A DNA stretch of 64,000 nt from Diplocloster modestus. GTDB taxonomy: Bacteria > Bacillota > Clostridia > Lachnospirales > Lachnospiraceae. Under the pieces are notes generated by a model. It was given only the letters and a program-made list of their open reading frames with translations. It made no database searches and was not told where the DNA came from. This document shows, piece by piece, positions 1 through 8,919 of this stretch (position 1 is its first letter; each line of letters begins with the position of its first letter). Where the stretch lies: assembly GCF_019042245.1 (NCBI RefSeq), contig NZ_JAHQCX010000018.1, forward strand, positions 1 through 64,000. Reading direction: 5' to 3'. A program made the translations under genes and the position numbers.

Positions 1-219
1 ATAGTCCCTGTTAACAGGATTGCTACTGCCAACAACACCTGATTCGGAGAGTTTTTGCCAGCTTAAATTATTATTTATATTTCTGTCAGCTTCTTCAAGT
101 GCAGCAAGTTTCTGTTCTACTGTCTCACCATCTGCACAAAAAACAACATCCGCTGATGTGTGGGAATAGAATATATTACCGTTTTCATCTTGGCATTCTA
201 TCTTTAAAATTTCTGACAT
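1..219 (-). CDS. Phage tail/fibre protein, N-terminal part (cut by window edge)
   Basis: An open frame starts with ATG directly after the stop of the collagen-like gene to its right (TAA then ATG, no gap) and runs off the left edge after 73 codons. A purine-rich AAGGTGGTG lies upstream as ribosome binding site. Its N-terminus contains TSADVVFCADGETVEQKL, which closely matches TSADCVYFSDGETFQQKL in the neighbouring gene, so the two share a paralogous N-terminal module, probably for attachment to the tail. The function is inferred only from this similarity and from its position at the distal end of the tail operon. The C-terminal part, which would decide the role, is not visible. Confidence 0.6.
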   Translation of the reverse strand, partial: MSEILKIECQDENGNIFYSHTSADVVFCADGETVEQKLAALEEADRNINNNLSWQKLSESGVVGSSNPVNRDY

Positions 220-1152
220 TTAATTCACCACCTTGAAAAATATTTTTCTTGTCGTTGCGGTTGCATAAGATGTTCCCACCTTGATTGAGTCACCATCCGC
301 GCCTTTTGGCCCCTGTGCTCCCGTCTGTCCTGTTGATCCGGTATCACCTTTTTCTCCTTTTAAACATCCAATGTATGCCCATTTCGCTGTTGCTGCTGCT
401 CCGGAAAGCGTACATTTATATACATTATATGTACTAGTATTTAGATACTCATCATCTACCAGCGCCGATGCAATTCCAGAACTTGAAAATACAGTTCCTT
501 CCGTTACCGTTCCCGTAATAGCTGTACCAAAATAGTGCTTGCTTCCTCTTTGTCCTGCTGCTCCTGTTTCACCTTTAGTACCAGTTGTGCCTTTTTCACC
601 TTTGATATTTCCAATTTTGTTCCAGCTCCCCGCTGATCTCCTGTAAATATCAAAATTGGAAGAATTCAGATAATAATCTTCATCCTTCCCCGTAGCCGCT
701 GTCGGCGCAGTATTTCCAAACAACCATGTTGTTCCATCCTCTCCCCTTGCACCGGTTTCACCTTTAATACCTTGCGTTCCAGCTGCTCCTGTTGGCCCCT
801 TGATGCTTCCCTTATAAATCCATTTTGCGACTGACGCTGCACCAGCCACTGTACATTGATATACTAATCCGGTATTAGTATTTAAGTACCAGTCATTAAT
901 AAGCGCAGCGGTAACGCCTGATTGTGCATATACCATTGCCGTAGTAGATGTTCCTGTTATTCCAGTTCCAGACCACCAGATCGCCCCCCTACTACCTGTT
1001 TGTCCTTTTAAACTCCCAGCATCCAGTTTTTGTTGAAAAGTCTCTCCATCGCTAAAATAAACACAGTCAGCGGATGTTAATATATCAACATCACTAACTA
1101 AAGTATCATTCGAATCGTATAACTGTACTCTTACTTTTTGAAGTTCACTCAT
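220..1152 (-). CDS. Collagen-like phage tail fibre protein
   Basis: This is a 310-residue protein with several short Gly-X-Y stretches (about residues 117-141, 183-206 and 264-289, for example KGEKGDTGSTGQTGAQG). They are separated by similar globular modules that each carry a DDEYLN/DWYLN-type motif followed by a CTxxGAA and KW stretch. Repeated collagen-like triple-helix segments of this kind are common in phage fibres and side-tail proteins, where they trimerise a host-recognition shaft. It lies downstream of the tape measure and baseplate genes. A structural fibre or receptor-binding role is inferred from this position and composition; no enzymatic motif is seen. Confidence 0.65.
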   Translation of the reverse strand: MSELQKVRVQLYDSNDTLVSDVDILTSADCVYFSDGETFQQKLDAGSLKGQTGSRGAIWWSGTGITGTSTTAMVYAQSGVTAALINDWYLNTNTGLVYQCTVAGAASVAKWIYKGSIKGPTGAAGTQGIKGETGARGEDGTTWLFGNTAPTAATGKDEDYYLNSSNFDIYRRSAGSWNKIGNIKGEKGTTGTKGETGAAGQRGSKHYFGTAITGTVTEGTVFSSSGIASALVDDEYLNTSTYNVYKCTLSGAAATAKWAYIGCLKGEKGDTGSTGQTGAQGPKGADGDSIKVGTSYATATTRKIFFKVVN

Positions 1153-1164
1153 TTAATCTTCTCC

Positions 1165-1962
1165 TTATATAAGTTTTATTCCCATATTTGGACTAACTCT
1201 GATACTATCAACCATGCTAATACTTTGTCGATCCTTTATAAAATAATAGAAAGTTTTTACTTTCCTATTATTTATAGGTATATCCTGGTTTGATACCACA
1301 ATATTTACTTTATTGTCTAATTGTAACTGTAAATTACCGGCAGCTTCTTCAGATAATTGCTCTTTCATCCTTTCAAACCAAACATTAAAATTATTTAAGT
1401 TATCTGTTTGAAATTCGTTAAAATATGTTTCAAACTGTACAGATATTTGCGAAAAATCAATCTGTTCTACCGATCCGGTTACCCACCCGCATACATCACT
1501 GTCCATTCTTTTGTCTGTTATCATAGACTGACTAATATTTGTAGTACCTGCCGCTACATTTATATCAGCAAGTTTTATATCGTATAGAACTCCTGTCCTC
1601 TCATTCTGTGGACTAACGGGCTGGGACGCATTATTACCTTTTCTTACAATAGCTCCTATTTTTCTTTCAGTTAGGTCTAATCGCAACACGATACTATCCA
1701 CTCTATTGAGATTTCCACTTGCCGTTTCAATATCCAGGATTAGATTATCTGTATTATGATATCCGTACCCATTAATCCACGCATACCCTGGCTTGATCAT
1801 AATCTGCATACTTCCATTCGCAATTACCTGTAGATCATTATTAAATACCCCATTGCAAAAAAGCGGTTTAAAATAATCAGCCCAATGTGATGCATTATAT
1901 TTTCGATCATGATTTATCGCATTAAAAAAACTGCTTAGCTCTGCCGTGTTTCTCACCTCCAT
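1165..1962 (-). CDS. Phage baseplate / receptor-binding structural protein
   Basis: The reading frame is open to 2037, but the start chosen is the ATG at 1962 (MEVRNTAELSSFF). It directly follows the end of the upstream gene at 1964 and avoids a 74-base overlap; this gives about 265 residues. The N-terminal half (FFNAINHDRKYNASHWADYF, then a GYAWINGYGY stretch) resembles the structural module found in baseplate-upper or tail-tip proteins of siphophages of Gram-positive hosts. A predicted alpha-helical segment follows around FNEFQTDNLNNFNVWFERM. The order after the distal tail and tail-endopeptidase-like genes supports a tail-tip role. The exact function is not established from sequence alone. 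Confidence 0.6.
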   Translation of the reverse strand: MEVRNTAELSSFFNAINHDRKYNASHWADYFKPLFCNGVFNNDLQVIANGSMQIMIKPGYAWINGYGYHNTDNLILDIETASGNLNRVDSIVLRLDLTERKIGAIVRKGNNASQPVSPQNERTGVLYDIKLADINVAAGTTNISQSMITDKRMDSDVCGWVTGSVEQIDFSQISVQFETYFNEFQTDNLNNFNVWFERMKEQLSEEAAGNLQLQLDNKVNIVVSNQDIPINNRKVKTFYYFIKDRQSISMVDSIRVSPNMGIKLI

Positions 1963-1963
1963 C

Positions 1964-3052
1964 TTAGCTTTCAAGATCAATCTTTTCCGGTAATGGATCT
2001 CCAAATGTCGGAAATAGATTAAAACTTCCGTTCTCATAAACCTCCTGCACTTCTGTTATTCTTTTATCTGCTTCAATCCCCCAATCTTTTTTTCTTACCG
2101 TCACGATGTCCCCTAATTCGTAATCCTTTTTATATTCAAAGTTTACCATAGGCTTTGTTTCTGCTTCTAAACACTCAACCACACCATATTCGGCCAACTT
2201 TTCATGCCCCCTCTGTGATAGCACATCTTTATATTGTACATCAGTAAGTTCATTTTTTTGAACATCCCTTGCATCTACAATCGCTTCTCGCAAATCCCAT
2301 CCGCTACCCCCTCCAACTGATATAACCACGCGATCGTTTCCCTCTCCTTCCCCCGCTACTATAGCGCACGTTTTAGTGTTTTGGTCATTATATACGTATG
2401 AGACACCATTTAGATTTTTATATATTTCCGAAAATGTTACCCTACTTCTATCCCTTTGATTCTCTGATCTGTCAATCCCGCAATATACTTCGAAAAGTAG
2501 TAATTTGTTTTTGTAATCTGCTCTTATACGAAATCCTAAATTACTATACTTGCTTAATTTACATATATACCCATACAGCTCTTTATAAGACACCTGAAAA
2601 GCTACAATTTCTTGTGACCCATACAATTCACCCAGTTGTAAAAACGGTATTTTCGTAACGGAAGAAACTAATGTTCGCATTCCTACTTCTGTTTTTCCGT
2701 TGAAATTTATAGTTTCTCTAATAACTCTTCTGTCCAAAATAGATGAAAGGAATCTCCCAATTGCGGTAATTTCATTAACGGTATCGTCTATCGTAATTCC
2801 TTCAACAATACCGCTTTCTTTACAGATTAATTTTTCTATCTTTCCTTGAGATCTCCTAATGTCCCTCTTAGAAACAATACTTCCTTCCGTAAGTAATTTT
2901 AAATTTTTTTCATTCAATGTCACATGTAATTCAAAATTACCACACTCGTAATACTTCCTGGTCCATATAAGGGATCTAAATACATCAATTATTCCTTTCC
3001 TATCTAAATTTTCATCATAAATACATAACAATACTTTATTTTCGACCGACAT
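1964..3052 (-). CDS. Tail-tip protein, siphovirus Gp37-like
   Basis: The protein has about 362 residues from the ATG at 3052 (MSVENKVLLCIYDE), preceded by AGGTG. A GTG three codons earlier is a weaker alternative. Features include an N-terminal beta-rich region with WTRKYYECGNFELHV, and a later GGGSGW and YELGDIVTV stretch. These match the pattern of the Gp37-like tail proteins that follow the distal tail protein in many Firmicutes siphophages. It sits between the distal tail protein and a baseplate gene. It probably forms part of the tail tip or baseplate hub; no peptidase signature is evident. Confidence 0.6.
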   Translation of the reverse strand: MSVENKVLLCIYDENLDRKGIIDVFRSLIWTRKYYECGNFELHVTLNEKNLKLLTEGSIVSKRDIRRSQGKIEKLICKESGIVEGITIDDTVNEITAIGRFLSSILDRRVIRETINFNGKTEVGMRTLVSSVTKIPFLQLGELYGSQEIVAFQVSYKELYGYICKLSKYSNLGFRIRADYKNKLLLFEVYCGIDRSENQRDRSRVTFSEIYKNLNGVSYVYNDQNTKTCAIVAGEGEGNDRVVISVGGGSGWDLREAIVDARDVQKNELTDVQYKDVLSQRGHEKLAEYGVVECLEAETKPMVNFEYKKDYELGDIVTVRKKDWGIEADKRITEVQEVYENGSFNLFPTFGDPLPEKIDLES

Positions 3053-3061
3053 ATTTATCAC

Positions 3062-3922
3062 CTATGCAAAAATATACTTGTTTGAATATTCAAGCTTAAC
3101 ATTTAAGTATTCGACACCTTCGTCCGCATCATATTTCACTACGTTGCGACCTATCTGTAATTGTATGTATCCATCGTTGTCTTCATCAACCGTATAATTG
3201 TAATCAATCACAATTCCACCACGTATCAATTCAATTGTTATGTTACCTTCTATTGTTTTGATAATAATAATGTCATATGGCTCCATTGTGCATAATAGTT
3301 TTAACGTTTCATCTGTTGTCTGGTTATATATGGTAGGATTAACAACATAATCGTCTGCCTCTAATGTTATTGTTAATCCTACATCCCTAGTGCTTTCATT
3401 ATCAATCTGTTTTATTGTTTCTGTCTCCCGGTGTCCAAATTCTATACCTGATTCTGGTATCTCTAATTCAAATTCCCATTCATCGTACCATTGTGACATC
3501 TCAACTGTTATTTCTTCTCCATCTGTAAAGTATGGATCTGTACAAATCAGTGAAATTACAGCTGTCCTGATCACCCCAATTTCCGACACTTCTATACTTT
3601 CAACCCTATATTTTATTTCTCTTTTTGTCCCGTTCTCTTCATGTATAAAAGTTCCTTCTGAATGAATTTTAAATACCCTAGCAAGATATTCTCTATTTTC
3701 TCTATAATTTCTAATTATGTTTGCGGTTATTACGATATTTCTTTCTTCCAACCCCTCCCCGTTGTATGTTGATCCATCTGTAGTTGCGTTTTGTGATCGG
3801 TTTACTTTATTTTTCACGGTATAGATACCATCACAACTTTCCAAAAAATATTCCGTCTGCTCATGATCATACATAAAGAGAGCAGATAAACCATTGTCAT
3901 TTCTACATACAATTTTTTTCAT
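3062..3922 (-). CDS. Distal tail protein (Dit-like, phage tail family)
   Basis: The start is placed at the ATG at 3922 (MKKIVCRNDNG), 7 bases after AGAGGG and immediately after the tape measure stop, giving about 286 residues. The frame is open 14 codons further upstream. The sequence is beta-rich with a central CTDPYFTDGEE motif, the position where distal tail proteins typically carry a DP(Y/F) segment between their N-terminal ring domain and C-terminal domain. Location right after the tape measure is the canonical place for Dit, which joins the tail tube to the baseplate. Assignment rests on this motif and gene order. Confidence 0.65.
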   Translation of the reverse strand: MKKIVCRNDNGLSALFMYDHEQTEYFLESCDGIYTVKNKVNRSQNATTDGSTYNGEGLEERNIVITANIIRNYRENREYLARVFKIHSEGTFIHEENGTKREIKYRVESIEVSEIGVIRTAVISLICTDPYFTDGEEITVEMSQWYDEWEFELEIPESGIEFGHRETETIKQIDNESTRDVGLTITLEADDYVVNPTIYNQTTDETLKLLCTMEPYDIIIIKTIEGNITIELIRGGIVIDYNYTVDEDNDGYIQLQIGRNVVKYDADEGVEYLNVKLEYSNKYIFA

Positions 3923-3923
3923 G

Positions 3924-6656
3924 TTATGCCCTCTTAAGTTGCAGAACCATCTGCCGTGTTGCATTCCGTGTCTGTCTCGCAGTCTCTGCTGGCGACAAAG
4001 CTTGCGGACTATTAATTGTTATATTTTGTACATAACCTCCATAACCTGCGTATTGTATCTTATCTGCACTTCGTTTCTGTGCCGTTATATAGCTATCAAA
4101 TGTAGTCGGAATTGAATCCTGCATATCTTGCTCCTGTGATTCCATTTCATCCACAAATCCAAGGCCCAGACCAGCCGCCATCTGTTTTCCGACTTCATCT
4201 CGCATTTTTCTTGAAGGTGATTTTATTCCTAACCATCCTTTAACGGCATTAACAGCATCTTTTGCTGCATCAACTGCTGCCTCTACAATACTACCCGCTG
4301 CACTTACAATACCGCTTGCAATTCCCTTTATTATATTTTTCCCTACCTCCAACCAGTCTGTGTTTTTAAAAGTTTCAATAATAGATGAAATTATCTGCGG
4401 TAAAGCCTTTATTATTTCTGGTATCGCTTTAATTAGTCCTTCTATTAGTGCTCCAATTAATTTGATACCTGATTCTATTATTTGGGGTAAGTTATCAATT
4501 ATAAACTGAATAATCGATGTTATTACTTTAGGCAAAGCCTCAACTAATGCAGGAATCGCCTGAATAATGCCGTTAATAATATTCTGTAGAATAACTATAC
4601 CCTGATCCAATATCTTCGGTAAATTTTGTGTTATTGTGTTAAGAATAGCTGATATCATTTGTGGCAATGCAGCTATTAGTTGTGGTATCGCCTGTATAAT
4701 GCCTGAAATTATAGCTGATAAGATATTCATTCCAGCGTCTATAATCGCTGGAAGGTTATCAACTACACATTGTACAATAACCGGTATTAATGCAATTATC
4801 TGCGTCATAAGTTGCGGAATAGCATTTGCTATACCGTTTATCAAATTTACTAATATTTCGACTCCACTTGCTACTATAAAAGGCAGATTCTCTGTTATTA
4901 CCGTACACAAATTTGTAATTATCACAGGGAGCATTTCCATTAATTGAGGAATAATCTGGTTTAGTCCATCCATTATTCCGCCAAAAAAAGTTACCGCAGC
5001 TAATAGTAACTGCGGTAATAAAGTCGGGAACGTATTTATAATAGCAGAAATCAACCCAAAGAAAGCCGTTAACAATGTCGGAAGCAAACCATTTATCAGC
5101 ACTGGTAAATTTGTTGCTATCGTTGTTATTATAGCTGTAAGCAAGCTGCTTGCAGTAGCGATTAGATCTGGGGCCGCAGCCGATATTTTTTCTATTGCGG
5201 TTCCAAGCAAATCAGATATCGTTATGTTCATTTGGTCTATTAGACCTGATATTCCATCATTTTTATACGCTTGCAGTAGATCCTTGATAGCTCCCATTGC
5301 CGTATTCATGGCTCCCGTAAATGTTGTCAGTATTCCTGTTGAGACAAAAGTATTAAATAGGCCTTGTGCTGATTGTTTTAAAGCATCCAGAGTATCCCCA
5401 AATACTACCGCAGCGTCGACTGTCTCATCACTCATAACCATTCCCAAATCTTCACATTGCTTCATCAGCTCTTCGACTGATCCACTTTGTTGATTCAGCA
5501 AAGGCAACAACGCTTGCCCTTGTTTTCCAAATACCTCCGTGGCTAATGCTGATTTTTCAGTTCCTTCCTCCATTCCCTGGAACGCTTTCACTACATCAGT
5601 TAAAGTTTCTTCCTGGTTTCGTAGGCTTCCATCTGTGTTATTAATGCTCACCCCTAATTTTTTGAAGGTTGATTGGGCGCTTTTATTTCCTTCAGAAGCC
5701 GTTTGCATAGTTGATACCATTTTTTTCATCCCGGTACCGAAGCTGTCAATGTCTGCACCATTTTGTCCCAATACATATGACCACTTTTGATATCCTTCTC
5801 TAGACATTCCCAGGCTTTGTGACATCTTATCAATTGTATCCAGGCTTGATGCTTGCTGGACTGCCAATCCTGCAATAGCTGTTGCACTACCGATCGCAGC
5901 TGTTGAAAAAGCGGCAAACGCTTTAGCTGTTCCACCAACGGCAGTTGTTACAACTTGAAAACCTCCCTGTGCAAGTTTAGTTCCTTCTTCCCCCACTTTT
6001 TTCAACATCTGTGTTAATGTTGGTAATTTTCCTGACACTTCTCCAACTTTATTTTTGACAGATTCAAAAGCAGAACCTAATTTACCTATTATTGGGATCT
6101 TATCAGCTGTAGAAGATACTTTTTCTTTTACCCCTTCAACTGCCGTCTTCACTTTTTGTATCTTCTCTGATCCATCCGCGGCTTCCTTAACTTTATTCTT
6201 AACTTCTGTAAACGCTGTTCCCAGCTTGTTTACTACAGGTATTTTCTGCGCTATTGCTGCAATTTTATCACCAAACGTACCCGTAGCTACTTTTAATTTT
6301 TCAAATGTAGTAACCTGTGATTTTAGATCATTTAATTTTGACGTTGTTAATACTATTTCTCTCTGTAAGTCTCTATATGCTGGATCATTTACATCTTTTC
6401 CTGCCGCAACCATTTGCTTTTGTGCTTCCGTCAAAGTTTTCAGTTTTGATTCTGTTTCGGAAATTGCTGATTTTAGAACCACTTGCTTCTGCCTCAAAAG
6501 GTCAGTATTCGATGGATCTAATTTCAAAAGTGAATTGATCCCTTTCAATTCACTTTGCAACTCCTTTGTATTCTTGTTAACGCCAGTCAATGCCTTATTT
6601 AAAGGAGTTACATTTCCGTCAATTTCTACCGTAATCCCTTTTATACCTTTTCCCAT
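3924..6656 (-). CDS. Tail tape measure protein
   Basis: The 910-residue protein is the largest gene of the phage region. It has an N-terminal coiled-coil region (NKALTGVNKNTKELQSELKG), a long hydrophobic central part and a tandemly repeated pattern such as NLPKILDQGIVILQNIINGI and IQAIPQLIAALPQ (roughly residues 480-770). Near the C-terminus is a KGWLGIKSPSRKMRDEVGKQ motif that is very common at the end of Firmicutes tape measure proteins. Tape measures fix tail length and are ejected with the DNA. It follows the frameshifted tail assembly chaperone, as in lambda-like tails. Confidence is high from size, composition, motif and order. Confidence 0.92.
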   Translation of the reverse strand: MGKGIKGITVEIDGNVTPLNKALTGVNKNTKELQSELKGINSLLKLDPSNTDLLRQKQVVLKSAISETESKLKTLTEAQKQMVAAGKDVNDPAYRDLQREIVLTTSKLNDLKSQVTTFEKLKVATGTFGDKIAAIAQKIPVVNKLGTAFTEVKNKVKEAADGSEKIQKVKTAVEGVKEKVSSTADKIPIIGKLGSAFESVKNKVGEVSGKLPTLTQMLKKVGEEGTKLAQGGFQVVTTAVGGTAKAFAAFSTAAIGSATAIAGLAVQQASSLDTIDKMSQSLGMSREGYQKWSYVLGQNGADIDSFGTGMKKMVSTMQTASEGNKSAQSTFKKLGVSINNTDGSLRNQEETLTDVVKAFQGMEEGTEKSALATEVFGKQGQALLPLLNQQSGSVEELMKQCEDLGMVMSDETVDAAVVFGDTLDALKQSAQGLFNTFVSTGILTTFTGAMNTAMGAIKDLLQAYKNDGISGLIDQMNITISDLLGTAIEKISAAAPDLIATASSLLTAIITTIATNLPVLINGLLPTLLTAFFGLISAIINTFPTLLPQLLLAAVTFFGGIMDGLNQIIPQLMEMLPVIITNLCTVITENLPFIVASGVEILVNLINGIANAIPQLMTQIIALIPVIVQCVVDNLPAIIDAGMNILSAIISGIIQAIPQLIAALPQMISAILNTITQNLPKILDQGIVILQNIINGIIQAIPALVEALPKVITSIIQFIIDNLPQIIESGIKLIGALIEGLIKAIPEIIKALPQIISSIIETFKNTDWLEVGKNIIKGIASGIVSAAGSIVEAAVDAAKDAVNAVKGWLGIKSPSRKMRDEVGKQMAAGLGLGFVDEMESQEQDMQDSIPTTFDSYITAQKRSADKIQYAGYGGYVQNITINSPQALSPAETARQTRNATRQMVLQLKRA

Positions 6657-6659
6657 CGT

Positions 6660-6947
6660 TTACCCCCTTTCTGAACCGAACAACGATCTTAACTGTTCCC
6701 GATCAGGTTCTGTCTGTTGTAACATATACGCATTTTCTAAATATTCTTGTCCGGCCTCTGTTTGATTACACTCATGTATAAACGCATCTCTTCTATACTG
6801 CCAATAATCCACGACATTCAGGTTATCAATCTCAATCATATTTAATCCTGTATATTCATGAACTAAATGTTCCCAATATGTTTTGATATCAAAAAACCCT
6901 TCTTCCTCAATAGGATAGAAGGGTAAAATTAGTTTGGGTTCGTTTTT
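6660..6947 (-). CDS. Tail assembly chaperone, frameshift extension (gpT-like part)
   Basis: This frame has no convincing start of its own. It overlaps the end of the shorter chaperone gene in the -1 frame and begins usefully at a run of five A residues (bases 6943-6947 on the complementary strand). After a -1 slip, the fusion would continue NEPKLILPFYPIEEEGFF and end SLFGSERG just before the tape measure start. The stretch FFDIKTYWEHLVHEYTGL followed by a YRRDAFIH segment is typical of the longer frameshift product of siphophage tail assembly chaperones. The slip site is not a canonical XXXYYYZ heptamer, so the exact slip position is inferred. Confidence 0.6.
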   Translation of the reverse strand, partial: KNEPKLILPFYPIEEEGFFDIKTYWEHLVHEYTGLNMIEIDNLNVVDYWQYRRDAFIHECNQTEAGQEYLENAYMLQQTEPDREQLRSLFGSERG

Positions 6948-7258
6948 ACCTGGATAACAAAATCCCTGTATGCGTTATACAGAATAATTAGATCGTCGAA
7001 ATCTAATTGCTTTGATACATAATCGACTGTTATTTCTTCCCGGGCAAGGTTATTGGATAAAATTAAAGCCGCAAGTTCATAAAGATCATCAATTGTATCA
7101 CGATTTGATACTGTACAAGTTTTTAATTTCTTATCCATATTTTCCATAATATCGTATGTATATTTACTCGGTGTTCCTACTTTAATCACTTTTCCATCAT
7201 ATAGTTCAAAGTCTATATGTGTCACTTTCTTGTTTTTAAAACTTATACAATTCTCCAT
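6929..7258 (-). CDS. Tail assembly chaperone (gpG-like)
   Basis: This is a 109-residue acidic protein between the major tail protein and the tape measure, the invariant place of the tail assembly chaperone in long-tailed phages. It begins MENCISFKNKKVTH and ends VKTNPN, with a stop right after an A-rich slip-prone stretch. A second open frame overlaps its end and continues to the tape measure start, which fits the G/GT frameshift pair that coats the tape measure during tail assembly. The protein has the all-helical end (DDLIILYNAYRDFVIQV) usual for this family. Function is inferred from order and the frameshift arrangement. Confidence 0.75.
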   Translation of the reverse strand: MENCISFKNKKVTHIDFELYDGKVIKVGTPSKYTYDIMENMDKKLKTCTVSNRDTIDDLYELAALILSNNLAREEITVDYVSKQLDFDDLIILYNAYRDFVIQVKTNPN

Positions 7259-7280
7259 TATGTTTCCTCTCTTCCATTGC

Positions 7281-7859
7281 TTATACTTCCGGTGTTACGC
7301 TGATATCTATCTCTTCAACAAACTTGATCAGTGTCCCTTCTTCGTCCTGTGGTTTGCATGAAAATTCAGCATCAATAACTGTTGCGCTGTCTTTTGCATA
7401 CGTCAGCGTAAAACCTGCCGTATTCCTCCCAACAATAATTAACCAACAGTCCCCTTCTTCTTTGTCTTCATGGTGAAAAATAATTACATAATTTTTTTGA
7501 TCATCATTATTCACACCACCAATCTTTACAATCCTGTACTTCCCTTCTTCGCTTACCCGTGCTGTTGGTGTTAAAGTCTTTAGAGTATTTCCGTTCCATG
7601 TAAAAAGTCCCGTTGTAAATTTAGCCTCTTCTTCTGTTAATACCTCTTTTACTCGATATCCCAGATCGTCTTTTTCCGTTGTAAACGTCGGCTTATACTC
7701 AACTTTTGCACCGTTTTTTATGTATCCCATACGATTTTCTTCAATGCATACGGCTGTTATCATTTCTGCCACCGTCATTGCTTTTACTGCATCTTCAAAT
7801 TCTCTAAAATACAGATGTCCACTGCCCATTGCTACTTTCTTGTTTGTTCCTTTATCCAT
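7281..7859 (-). CDS. Major tail (tube) protein
   Basis: The start is set at the ATG at 7859 (MDKGTNKKVAMGSGHLY), which has GGATGGAG 5 bases upstream; the frame is open seven codons further. The protein has about 192 residues and is beta-rich. The opening VAMGSGHLYFREF resembles the N-termini of tube proteins from clostridial siphophages, and the C-terminal half (TYAKDSATVIDAEFSCKPQD) has the DAEF...PQDEEGTL type ending of that family. It lies between the tail terminator and the tail assembly chaperone. Monomers would polymerise into the tail tube around the tape measure. Confidence 0.8.
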   Translation of the reverse strand: MDKGTNKKVAMGSGHLYFREFEDAVKAMTVAEMITAVCIEENRMGYIKNGAKVEYKPTFTTEKDDLGYRVKEVLTEEEAKFTTGLFTWNGNTLKTLTPTARVSEEGKYRIVKIGGVNNDDQKNYVIIFHHEDKEEGDCWLIIVGRNTAGFTLTYAKDSATVIDAEFSCKPQDEEGTLIKFVEEIDISVTPEV

Positions 7860-8178
7860 TATTCTCCATCCTTTCTGCAAACCCAGTATAATATACCGTC
7901 ATAAACACTTTTTCACTATCCATCCATTGCCGATCTTTTTTATACTCCAAACCTGCATCATTAAATAGTACCTCTATTTTTTCTTCATTTTTACGATTGA
8001 TCGAGGAATCATAGTATTCCACCGTTAAATCATGATCAATAATGCAATTTTTTGTGTCATGTCCTGACACATTTTGAGTGTCGATAAACACCATAAAAGG
8101 AGTCGTGACCGCTTTTTTAAATGCGGTATCCTCTGTTTTTATACCTGTTTGTTTAAGCCATGCTAATATGTCCTTCAT
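7852..8178 (-). CDS. Tail completion / tail terminator protein
   Basis: The 108-residue protein opens MKDILAWLKQTGIKTEDTAF and has a beta-rich core (MVFIDTQNVSG, VEYYDSS) and an ending VFMTVYYTGFAE. That last stretch resembles tail-completion or minor head-tail joining proteins encoded just before the major tail protein. The gene overlaps both neighbours by a few bases, indicating translational coupling in the head-tail joining operon. Function is inferred from order and size. Confidence 0.6.
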   Translation of the reverse strand: MKDILAWLKQTGIKTEDTAFKKAVTTPFMVFIDTQNVSGHDTKNCIIDHDLTVEYYDSSINRKNEEKIEVLFNDAGLEYKKDRQWMDSEKVFMTVYYTGFAERMENNG

Positions 8179-8576
8179 TCTGCACTCACCGCCTTTTCAC
8201 ACAATTCCACCATTGTTTCTTGAGCTATTTGCTCTCCAAATTCTATATGTTTTATTTGCGGCGATCTCCCCCCCTGCCGTAAAGCATGACCATTTTCAAG
8301 CAGATGTGTTTTTCTGTATTCTTGTGATGCGACATACCAGGTTTTCTTTTTGTTAAATTTCGTTTGTTCTGTTGTTTCAATTCGGAATGCTTTGATATAC
8401 TTTCCAGTTCTTACTCCATACCCGGTTGATAAATGCGTCTTAATCTCTTCATTGCAACGATCTGCTGCCATATCCACTGCTTCAAATACGCTTGTTGCAA
8501 CCTCTTCGCACCACTCACCTAACCCTTCCGCTATTGCTTTAGCCAAATCGTCAGGTTTGACACTATTACTACTCAT
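8175..8576 (-). CDS. HK97 gp10-like head-tail joining protein
   Basis: The 133-residue protein carries the segment THLLENGHALRQGGR near residue 91. An LxE(F/N)G(T/H) pattern of this type is characteristic of the HK97 gp10-like family that joins head and tail. The N-terminal helix MSSNSVKPDDLAKAIAEGL and basic middle part are also typical. It overlaps the start of the downstream gene by four bases and the end of the upstream gene by eight, so it belongs to one coupled operon. Confidence is good from the motif plus gene order. Confidence 0.75.
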   Translation of the reverse strand: MSSNSVKPDDLAKAIAEGLGEWCEEVATSVFEAVDMAADRCNEEIKTHLSTGYGVRTGKYIKAFRIETTEQTKFNKKKTWYVASQEYRKTHLLENGHALRQGGRSPQIKHIEFGEQIAQETMVELCEKAVSAE

Positions 8577-8919
8577 AATCCATCTTCTTCTCTCTGTGCG
8601 TCTCTAATTTCGTGAGAGAAATTCTTAAAATAGGCGGTAACGTACTTTTATCCGGTTGGATCTGTTCGATTTCATACTGCCGTCCATCTATGATCACAAT
8701 ATCGTGTGTATCTATCTCGGACATCAATTGTACATGAATAGACTTCACAATTTCTTCTCCAACCGCTTTCGCACCATAATGCCTTTTAATGCTTACTACT
8801 TCTTCCCCGTACCTGATTTCATAATCCAGCTTTGGTATTATGTTGTCCTCTTCATTCACTCTATACACAGACATTACACCATCATTAAATTCCTCAAATT
8901 TTCCTTTTCTATTCGGCAT
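8569..8919 (-). CDS. Head closure / head-tail adaptor protein
   Basis: The preferred start is the ATG at 8919 (MPNRKGKFEEFNDGVMSVY), with GAAGGTG upstream, giving about 116 residues. The open frame extends to 8979 but would then overlap the connector gene by 71 bases. The protein is beta-rich with a central GEEVVSIKRHYGAKAVGEE and a DIVIIDGRQYEIEQIQ stretch. This matches the pattern 'x-I-x-I-DGxxYxIxxI' seen in small head closure proteins of siphophages. Position between the DNA-packaging connector and the gp10-like gene supports this. Confidence 0.65.
   Translation of the reverse strand: MPNRKGKFEEFNDGVMSVYRVNEEDNIIPKLDYEIRYGEEVVSIKRHYGAKAVGEEIVKSIHVQLMSEIDTHDIVIIDGRQYEIEQIQPDKSTLPPILRISLTKLETHREKKMDYE

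Noticed and set aside
6055-6765. Long plus-strand frame opposite the tape measure gene
   Set aside because: It is the mirror of a repetitive, low-complexity coding region and has no start signal; similar shadow frames occur opposite most long genes here.
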